A DNA stretch of 64,000 nucleotides, taken from contig CAKZSI010000041.1 in NCBI GenBank assembly GCA_937918935.1, positions 1-64,000 of the forward strand, in the 5' to 3' direction. Made by a program: the position numbers and the translations under genes. The DNA is from an uncultured Chloroflexales bacterium (lineage in GTDB: Bacteria > Chloroflexota > Chloroflexia > Chloroflexales > Chloroflexaceae). Below the pieces are notes generated by a model. The model was given only the letters and a program-made list of their open reading frames with translations. It had not been told where the DNA came from and did no database searches. Of this stretch, positions 58,240-64,000 are shown piece by piece (positions within the stretch are counted from its first letter, which is position 1; each line of letters starts with the position of its first letter).

Positions 58240-58345
58240 TGCCCCTGACCATGGGGCGGCCTGGTGGGGGCGCAGCCCTCCAGAAACCCGATTGCCCGTG
58301 TCCGATGGGAGGGTCTGGGAGGCCGCAGCCCCCCGGAAGCCTCCT
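58240..58345. repeat. Degenerate GGGAGGG repeat region
   Basis: GGGAGGGTCTGGGAGG (58307-58322) and related GGGGGCGCAGCCCTCC (58267-58282) are divergent members of family B. No gene. Confidence 0.5.
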
Positions 58346-58421
58346 TTCCACGACATGCGTGTAAGGAGAGTTGCCGCTGCGCCGTATCATATCAAGAGAA
58401 AGAGCAGAGGGCTGACGCCGT

Positions 58422-59714
58422 ATGCAAACCATCTGTGTTGTCGGTACCGGTTATGTGGGTCTTACCACGGCGGTCTGCTTTGCCGACCTGGGCAATCGGG
58501 TCACCGGGGTGGAGATCGATCTGCACAAACTGGATCTGCTGCGGAGCGGTAAGACGCCGATCTACGAGCCCGGTTTGCAGGAGTTGCTGGAGCGGAACAT
58601 GCGCGCCGGGCGCCTGAGTTTTACCGACGACTACGCCGTGGCGCTCGAGGGCGCCGAACTGGTGTTCATCACTGTCGGCACCCCCATGGGCCCCAATGGC
58701 GCCGCCGACCTGAGTCAGGTCGAGGCCGCCGCCGCCAGCATTGGCCGCCACCTCACCCGCAACGCGATCATCATTGATAAGAGCACCGTCCCTGTCGGCA
58801 CCGGTGATATGGTCTTCGAGATCATTCGCGCCCACACCCGGCCCGACGTGCGCTTCAGCGTGGTCTCCAACCCCGAGTTTTTGCGCGAGGGCAGCGCCCT
58901 CAGCGACTTTTTCAAGCCCGACCGCATCGTGCTCGGCTCGACCGACCGGGCGGCGGCGGAGGCGGTGGCGGAACTCCACGCCCCCCTGGGCGCGCCGGTG
59001 ATCATCACCGATTTGCGCACCGCGGAGATGATCAAGTACGCCTCGAACGCCTTTCTGGCGACGCGGATCTCGTTCATCAACGAGATCGCCCAGATCTGCG
59101 AGAAGCTGGGGGCGGACGTGAAGGAGGTGGCGCGGGGGATGGGGGCCGACCGGCGCATCGGGCCGCACTTCCTGGAGGCCGGGGTGGGCTACGGGGGTTC
59201 GTGCTTTCCGAAGGACGTGCTGGCGCTGCACCACATGGCGGCCTCGGCGGGCTGCCATCCGCAGTTGCTGCAGGCGGTGATGGATATTAACCAGAGCGCC
59301 CGCGATCGCTTCATTGACAAGTTACGCGATATTCTCGGCAGCTTTGAGGGCATGTTGATCGGCGTGCTGGGGTTGTCGTTCAAGCCGAACACCGACGATA
59401 TGCGCGAGGCGCCCAGTGTGGACATCATCAACGCCTTGCAACGGGAGGGCGCACGGGTCAAAGCCTACGATCCGGTGGCGATGGAGGTCGCCGGCGAACT
59501 CCTGCCCAGGGTGACCTACTGCGCCACGGCGCTCGATGTGGCCAAGGAGGCCGACGCGCTGCTGATTATCACCGAATGGAACGAGTTCAAGCAATTGCCT
59601 TTCGAAAAGATCAAGCAGTACATGCGTCGCCCGATCATCCTGGACGGGCGCAACGTCTACGACCCGGTGGAGATGGCCGCGAAGGGTTTTATTTATCGTG
59701 GCGTGGGTCGTTAG
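58422..59714 (+). CDS. ugd: UDP-glucose 6-dehydrogenase
   Basis: A 430-residue NAD-dependent enzyme that oxidises UDP-glucose to UDP-glucuronate. VVGTGYVGLTTA at the N-terminus binds NAD. The catalytic Cys261 is in GGSCFPKD, and the SNPEFLREGSA segment and the GLSFKPNTDDMREAPS C-terminal domain are classic. The product feeds exopolysaccharide or envelope glycan synthesis. The nearby FecR-like membrane protein has no clear link. Distinct from galE at 3582. Confidence 0.96.
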   Translation: MQTICVVGTGYVGLTTAVCFADLGNRVTGVEIDLHKLDLLRSGKTPIYEPGLQELLERNMRAGRLSFTDDYAVALEGAELVFITVGTPMGPNGAADLSQVEAAAASIGRHLTRNAIIIDKSTVPVGTGDMVFEIIRAHTRPDVRFSVVSNPEFLREGSALSDFFKPDRIVLGSTDRAAAEAVAELHAPLGAPVIITDLRTAEMIKYASNAFLATRISFINEIAQICEKLGADVKEVARGMGADRRIGPHFLEAGVGYGGSCFPKDVLALHHMAASAGCHPQLLQAVMDINQSARDRFIDKLRDILGSFEGMLIGVLGLSFKPNTDDMREAPSVDIINALQREGARVKAYDPVAMEVAGELLPRVTYCATALDVAKEADALLIITEWNEFKQLPFEKIKQYMRRPIILDGRNVYDPVEMAAKGFIYRGVGR

Positions 59715-59761
59715 GCGCTTTGCGGCTTCGCCGCATGGTACCAGGATAAGAGGTTATTCTC

Positions 59762-59784
59762 CTGGAAGGGCGAAGCCCTCCCAG
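59762..59784. repeat. CTGGAAGGGC palindrome, family B
   Basis: CTGGAAGGGC-GAA-GCCCTCCCAG, one mismatch to the 43536 and 45569 copies, followed by ACTCTCCCAGAC. It lies 27 bp before the acpS GTG, so it may affect that gene's expression. Confidence 0.75.
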
Positions 59785-59811
59785 ACTCTCCCAGACCTCC
59801 TGGAGTTGGCG

Positions 59812-60210
59812 GTGATCTACCACGGGGTTGATATCATTGAGGTCGCGCGCATCCGGCGCGCCGCGGAACGCTGGGGGATGCGCTTTCTCCAGCGTGTTTT
59901 CACCCCGGTGGAACTGGCCGACTGCGGGGTGGGCGGGCCGGCGCCGCGCTATGAGTCGCTGGCGGCGCGCTGGGCGGCCAAAGAAGCCATGGCCAAGGCC
60001 CTGGGCGCAGGTCTGCGTGGTTCAGGTGGCAGTGCGAAGGGTTTTCGCTTTCAGGAGATCGAAGTGGTCCGTGGGCCGGATGGACGCCCCGAGTTGCGCC
60101 TCTCCGGCGCGGCAGCCGCTACCGCTGCCCGGGTGGGGCTGGGTTCGCTTGCGCTCAGCCTCTCGCATACTCACGACCACGCCGTTGCCAGTGTGATCGG
60201 TCTGATATGA
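59812..60210 (+). CDS. acpS: Holo-[acyl-carrier-protein] synthase
   Basis: A 132-residue enzyme that transfers phosphopantetheine from coenzyme A to ACP. GVDIIEVARI near the start and AAKEAMAKALG carry the metal-binding Asp and Glu. GTG 59812 is preferred: GGAG lies 7 nt upstream and the conserved protein begins there. An upstream frame crosses the family B palindrome. The nnr gene follows, an arrangement seen in many bacteria where acpS and yjeF-type genes are neighbours. Confidence 0.95.
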   Translation: MIYHGVDIIEVARIRRAAERWGMRFLQRVFTPVELADCGVGGPAPRYESLAARWAAKEAMAKALGAGLRGSGGSAKGFRFQEIEVVRGPDGRPELRLSGAAAATAARVGLGSLALSLSHTHDHAVASVIGLI

Positions 60211-60217
60211 AACACGA

Positions 60218-60232
60218 GGAAACCGAGTTTCC
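60218..60232. repeat. GGAAAC palindrome, family A member
   Basis: GGAAAC-CGA-GTTTCC, 7 bp after the acpS stop, followed by CCTTGCCCCTGCCGG as seen after other members. Confidence 0.6.
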
Positions 60233-60340
60233 CCTTGCCCCTGCCGGTGGATGGGCGCCGGTGGCCCCCTTCGGGGCTTACATGCGACCGGCATATAACG
60301 CGCGTGGTAGAATACCTGAGGAAAGACCGGAGGGGGAAGT

Positions 60341-61963
60341 ATGCGCCTGGTGACCACTGCGCAGATGCGCGCTCTGGAACAGGCCGCCGTGGACTCCGGG
60401 GCCACCTGGGACGGGTTGATGGAGCAGGCCGGCTGGGGCGTGGCCCAGGAAGCCCTGCGCCTGCTCGGTCCGGTCGCGGGCCGGCGCGTCCTGGTCCTCG
60501 TTGGTCCCGGCAACAATGGCGGCGATGGACTGGTCGTCGCGCGCCATCTCCACGATGCGGGCGCGCTGGTGACGCTGTACCTCTGGCGCCGGCGCGGCCC
60601 CGAGGGGGACGCGAACTGGCAGCGTTGTCGCGCGCGCAAGATCCGCGAGGCGCTCGCCGAGGACGATCCGCGCCAGATGACCCTGCGCGATCTGGCGCAG
60701 GAGGCCGATCTGGTTGTTGATGCCCTGCTGGGTATGGGCATCAGCCGGCCCCTCGAGGGCGAACTGGCAGCGATTGTTGAGATGGTCAACGCCGTGCGGG
60801 CCGCGCGCCCGTCCGCTCTGTGGGTACTGGCGGTGGATCTGCCGACCGGGGTCAACTCGGATACAGGAGCGGTGGGTAGTACGGCGATTCGCGCCGATGT
60901 GACGGTGGCGACGGGGCTGCCGAAACGGGGACTGCTTCTCTTTCCTGGCAGGGACCACGTGGGCCGCCCGGTTCTGGCAGAGATTGGCATTCCGGCGCAG
61001 GCCCTGGAGGAGGTCATGAGCGCGATCCTGACGGATGAGGAGGCGCGGCGCCTGGCACCCGTCCGTCCCGCCGATGCCCACAAGGGCAGTTTTGGCAAGG
61101 TGCTGGTGGTGGCCGGATCGCTCAATTATCCCGGCGCAGCGTCGCTGGCCTGCGCCGGGGCTGCGCGGGTGGGCGCGGGGTTGGTCACGCTGGCCACTGG
61201 ACGCACTGTGCTGCTGGCAGGCGGTCGCCCGCTCGAGGTGACCTTGCTGCCGCTGGCCGAAGGCGAGTGGGGCGCGATCGGTCCGAACGCGGTCGAGGAG
61301 CTTGAGGAACATCTGCCAGGCTACACGGCGCTGTTGCTGGGACCCGGGCTTGGCCTGGCCGAGTGCACCCGCGAGTTTGTGCAGCGGCTCTTTGGCCTCG
61401 AACGCCCCCGTCCGAAAACGCGGGTCGGCTTTGTCGCCGGTGCCATTGGCGATGAGCAGGCGGTCGCGACCAAACTCGAACAGTTGCCGCCCACGGTGCT
61501 CGATGCCGATGGACTGAACATCCTGGCCGTGGTAGAAGGGTGGGACGCACGCCTGCCACGCGAGCGTTTTGTGTTGACCCCCCATCCGGGTGAGATGCGA
61601 CGGTTGCTGAAGGAGGAAACCCTGCCGGGCGATCCGCTGGCGGTGGCGACGGAGGCCGCCACGCGCTGGGGCCAGGTGGTGGTGCTGAAGGGTGCGACGA
61701 CGGTCATCGCTGCGCCCGATGGCCACAGCCTGGTGCATAGCCAGCCGAACCCGGCTCTTGCTACCGCCGGGACCGGGGATGTGCTGGCTGGCGCGATTGC
61801 CGGGTTGCTCGCCCAGGGCCTGGCGCTCTACGACGCGGCGGCCCTGGGGGTCTATCTGCACGGCGCGGCGGGGGCGCGGGTGCGCGAGGACCTGGGCGAT
61901 GCCGGCGCCCTGGCCAGTGACCTGCTGCTGGAACTGCCGCGGGCGCTCAAGGCGCTCAGGTAG
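60341..61963 (+). CDS. nnr: Bifunctional NAD(P)H-hydrate repair enzyme
   Basis: A 540-residue fusion. The N-terminal YjeF_N domain (about 1-215), with [16 protein letters not shown] and [11 protein letters not shown], is the NAD(P)HX epimerase. The C-terminal ribokinase-like domain (about 220-540), with [26 protein letters not shown] and [15 protein letters not shown], is the ADP-dependent dehydratase. Together they repair hydrated nicotinamide cofactors. A purine-rich GGAGGGGG site precedes the ATG. A TAGAAT -10 box lies at 60308-60313. Confidence 0.96.
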   Translation: MRLVTTAQMRALEQAAVDSGATWDGLMEQAGWGVAQEALRLLGPVAGRRVLVLVGPGNNGGDGLVVARHLHDAGALVTLYLWRRRGPEGDANWQRCRARKIREALAEDDPRQMTLRDLAQEADLVVDALLGMGISRPLEGELAAIVEMVNAVRAARPSALWVLAVDLPTGVNSDTGAVGSTAIRADVTVATGLPKRGLLLFPGRDHVGRPVLAEIGIPAQALEEVMSAILTDEEARRLAPVRPADAHKGSFGKVLVVAGSLNYPGAASLACAGAARVGAGLVTLATGRTVLLAGGRPLEVTLLPLAEGEWGAIGPNAVEELEEHLPGYTALLLGPGLGLAECTREFVQRLFGLERPRPKTRVGFVAGAIGDEQAVATKLEQLPPTVLDADGLNILAVVEGWDARLPRERFVLTPHPGEMRRLLKEETLPGDPLAVATEAATRWGQVVVLKGATTVIAAPDGHSLVHSQPNPALATAGTGDVLAGAIAGLLAQGLALYDAAALGVYLHGAAGARVREDLGDAGALASDLLLELPRALKALR

Positions 61964-62016
61964 GCGAAGCCCGCCCAGGGCCTCTGGAGGGTTGCCCACA
62001 CGAAAGCAGGCTGTCT

Positions 62017-63327
62017 ATGCGCGCGGTAGAGTTGATCGCCAAAAAGCGGGACGGCCACGCCCTCAGCAGCGCGGAGATCGCCTGGCTGATCGAGCAGTAC
62101 GTCGCCGGGACCGTCCCCGATTATCAAATGAGCGCGTGGGCGATGGCGGTGGTGTTGCGCGGCATGGATGAGCGCGAGACCGCTGATCTGACCATCGCCA
62201 TGGCCCGTAGCGGCCGTATGCTCGACCTGCACGATCTGGCGCCGATCACTGTGGACAAGCACTCCACCGGCGGGATCGGCGACAAGACGACGCTGGTGGT
62301 CGCGCCGCTGGTGGCGGCGGTGGGCCTGCCAGTGGCCAAAATGAGCGGGCGCGCCCTTGGCTTTACCGGCGGCACAGTGGACAAACTGGAGAGCATCCCC
62401 GGCTTCCGTGCCACGCTGAACGCGGCGGAGTTCCGGCGCCTGGTGCGTGAGGTGGGCCTGGTGGTGGCCGCGCAGAGCGAGGATCTGGCGCTGGCGGACA
62501 AGAAGTTCTATGCGCTGCGCGATGTTACCGCGACGGTGGAGTCGATTCCGCTGATCGCCGCCAGTGTAATGAGCAAAAAACTCGCCGCCGGGGCAGACTG
62601 TCTGGTGCTGGACGTCAAGTACGGGCGGGGCGCCTTTATGCACACGCTCGAGGAGGCCCGGGAGTTGGCCCGGCGCATGGTGGCGATTGGCCGCCACGCG
62701 GGGCGGCGCGTGGCCGCGGTGATCAGTTCGATGCAACAGCCCCTGGGGTACAATATCGGCAACGCCCTGGAGGTGCGCGAGGCCATCGCCGCGCTGCACG
62801 GTCACGGCCCGGCGGATGTGGTGGAACTTAGTTTGATCCTCGGCGCGCAACTGGTGCAACTGGCCGGTCTCCGCGATAATGAGGCAGAGGCCCGGGCGCT
62901 GGTGCGCGAGGCCCTGGACCGTGGTGAGGCCCGGGCTATGTTCCGCCGCATGGTGGCAGCCCAGGGCGGCGATGTGAGCTACATTGATGCCCCGGAACGG
63001 CTGCCTTCCGCCCCGGTGCAGCGTGATGTCCCGGCGCCGCGGAGCGGCTACGTGACCGCGATTGATGGTATGGCCCTTGGCCTGGCCGTAAATGCCCTCG
63101 GTGGCGGACGCGCGCGCAGGGACGCACCGATTGACCCGGCCGTGGGCCTGGTGCTGCGCGCCAGAATTGGCGATGCTGTGACCGCGGGCGCGCCGCTGGC
63201 GACCATCCACGCCGCCAGTGATGGCGATGCGGAGCAGGTGTTGCCAGCGTTGATCGCCGCCTTCACGCTCGGCGACGCGCCGGTGACGCCGCCAGCGTTG
63301 GTGGAAGAGATCATCAGGGAGGTTTGA
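62017..63327 (+). CDS. Pyrimidine-nucleoside phosphorylase
   Basis: A 436-residue enzyme that splits thymidine or uridine with phosphate into base and (deoxy)ribose-1-phosphate. [20 protein letters not shown] binds phosphate, and [17 protein letters not shown] is the family signature. The C-terminal lid domain begins near residue 345. Specificity for thymidine only or both pyrimidines cannot be decided, so no symbol is given. The next gene starts 7 bp downstream, implying an operon. Confidence 0.94.
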   Translation: MRAVELIAKKRDGHALSSAEIAWLIEQYVAGTVPDYQMSAWAMAVVLRGMDERETADLTIAMARSGRMLDLHDLAPITVDKHSTGGIGDKTTLVVAPLVAAVGLPVAKMSGRALGFTGGTVDKLESIPGFRATLNAAEFRRLVREVGLVVAAQSEDLALADKKFYALRDVTATVESIPLIAASVMSKKLAAGADCLVLDVKYGRGAFMHTLEEARELARRMVAIGRHAGRRVAAVISSMQQPLGYNIGNALEVREAIAALHGHGPADVVELSLILGAQLVQLAGLRDNEAEARALVREALDRGEARAMFRRMVAAQGGDVSYIDAPERLPSAPVQRDVPAPRSGYVTAIDGMALGLAVNALGGGRARRDAPIDPAVGLVLRARIGDAVTAGAPLATIHAASDGDAEQVLPALIAAFTLGDAPVTPPALVEEIIREV

Positions 63328-63334
63328 AGAACCT

Positions 63335-63730
63335 ATGCCGATCTACGAATATCTTTGCCCGGAGTGCAATGGCAAGTTTCAAAAACTTGTGCGCGGCTTC
63401 GCCGACCCGCCGGGTCTGGTTTGCCCCCGCTGCGGCAGCGGCGATGTGCGTCGCGCCGTCTCACGCTTCGCCACCCTCAAGTCGGAGGATGACCGGATCG
63501 AGTCCCTCGCCGATCCCGCCAACCTTGCCGGCCTTGATGAGAGTGACCCGCGCTCGATCGCCCGCTGGGCCAAACGCCTGGGCAAGGAACTGGGTGAGGA
63601 CGCCGGAGAGGACTGGGACGAGATGGTGGACCAGATGCTCGAAGAGGAGCTTGAGGGCGAGGGTGCTGAAGAAGGCGAGGAGCGGCCAGAGGGCGCGTCC
63701 AGAGGGGTTGATGATCTGGGATGGGCATAA
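63335..63730 (+). CDS. FmdB-type zinc-ribbon protein
   Basis: A 131-residue small protein. Its first 40 residues form a zinc ribbon with MPIYEYLCPECNGKF and CPRCGSG, as in the FmdB/putative regulatory protein family. The rest is acidic and probably disordered. A GGAGG site precedes the ATG. The function of the family is unclear; a role in regulation is only suggested by name. Close packing to the phosphorylase gene indicates co-transcription. Confidence 0.85.
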   Translation: MPIYEYLCPECNGKFQKLVRGFADPPGLVCPRCGSGDVRRAVSRFATLKSEDDRIESLADPANLAGLDESDPRSIARWAKRLGKELGEDAGEDWDEMVDQMLEEELEGEGAEEGEERPEGASRGVDDLGWA

Positions 63731-63731
63731 T

Positions 63732-63838
63732 TAGTTTGTAAAGCAAGTTTCTTGGCATTTCCGCCCCCCTCCCAGCCTCCCCCCAACGGGGGGAGGCGCC
63801 CGGCTCCCTCCCCCGGCGGGGGAGGGTTGGGGAGGGGG
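63732..63838. repeat. C-rich/G-rich fold-back element
   Basis: TAGTTTGTAAAG (63732-63743) resembles the ends of the 37416 element. CCCCCCTCCCAGCCTCCCCC (from 63763) faces GGGGGAGGGTTGGGGAGGGG near 63819-63837. The right terminal repeat is missing or degenerate. Confidence 0.55.
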
Positions 63839-63891
63839 CGGGGGTGTAGCGAAAGTAGAGCTACACGCCGGCGAAAGGATACACGTAACGC

Positions 63892-64000
63892 ATGTTCAAA
63901 CGACTCTTCGGGCGTCGCCAGGATGCCCCACGTACCGAGGAAGAGGCGCAGCGCGAGGAAGAGCAGGTTGTCCAGAGTCTCGAAAAGTCGCGCCAGGGCG
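63892..64000 (+). CDS. ftsY: Start of a probable signal recognition particle receptor gene
   Basis: Only the first 36 codons lie in the window. The MFKRLFGRR start, a Glu/Gln-rich acidic stretch and the QSLEKSRQG motif match the N-terminus of FtsY, which targets ribosomes to the membrane with Ffh. The GTPase domain would be beyond the edge, so the call rests on this short segment. AAAGGAT lies about 11 nt before the ATG. Confidence 0.6.
   Translation, partial: MFKRLFGRRQDAPRTEEEAQREEEQVVQSLEKSRQG

Noticed and set aside
61852-63210. 452-residue minus-strand open frame opposite the nucleoside phosphorylase gene
   Set aside because: Gly/His/Arg-rich antisense shadow without a recognisable domain.

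Overview
The window is high-GC chromosomal DNA (roughly two-thirds G+C by eye) that most resembles a filamentous member of the Chloroflexota, probably order Chloroflexales. This is inferred from the gene mix and architecture: FHA and protein-kinase signalling proteins, an Aap-type amino-acid transporter, R2-like ligand-binding oxidase, Pro/Ala/Thr-rich exported proteins, and very many GC-rich intergenic palindromes. No rRNA or tRNA gene, CRISPR array, prophage or full-length insertion sequence was found. Almost all genes are housekeeping or accessory metabolic genes.

Layout. 0-4.6 kb: an FHA/winged-helix regulator, aroA with a coupled hypothetical gene, a small MITE-like element, then galE. 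4.8-14.5 kb is a cell-envelope block: a non-RD Ser/Thr kinase with DnaJ-like zinc modules and a C-terminal membrane anchor, a 1373-residue Calx-beta/cadherin/CARDB adhesin, a small exported protein ending in a sortase-like LPRTA tail, R2lox, and an L,D-transpeptidase. 15-18 kb: prfB (RF2) with a programmed +1 frameshift, coupled to a membrane-anchored gluzincin-type peptidase, then a HIT protein. 18-30 kb: a stand-alone receiver, a hotdog thioesterase, a NERD protein, uvrB, a soluble PAS histidine kinase, a SIMPL protein, a patatin, and a GH1 beta-glucosidase preceded by a striking inverted repeat. 30-33 kb: metY-metX behind a complete promoter, SAM-I riboswitch and terminator leader. 33-37 kb: smc.

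37-42 kb: a four-gene polar amino-acid ABC transporter. 42-49 kb: an M24 peptidase, panE-like reductase, a zinc-ribbon/FHA protein, acyl-CoA dehydrogenase and etfBA (an acyl-CoA oxidation and electron-transfer set). 49-54 kb: a probable 45-residue membrane microprotein and a three-gene ABC export operon. 54-64 kb: lexA, a ROK sugar kinase with a probably leaderless mRNA, a FecR-like membrane protein, ugd, acpS, a fused nnrE-nnrD, pyrimidine-nucleoside phosphorylase, an FmdB-type zinc ribbon, and the start of a gene that looks like ftsY.

The best-supported non-coding signals are the RF2 frameshift site, the SAM-I riboswitch with its terminator, two element types with terminal inverted repeats, and two families of near-perfect intergenic palindromes (cores GGGAAACC-N-GGTTTCCC and CTGGGAGGGC-NNN-GCCCTCCCAG). 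The palindromes recur throughout the window and lie outside the genes annotated here. They are the least explained structure present. I found no convincing wholly new multi-gene system.
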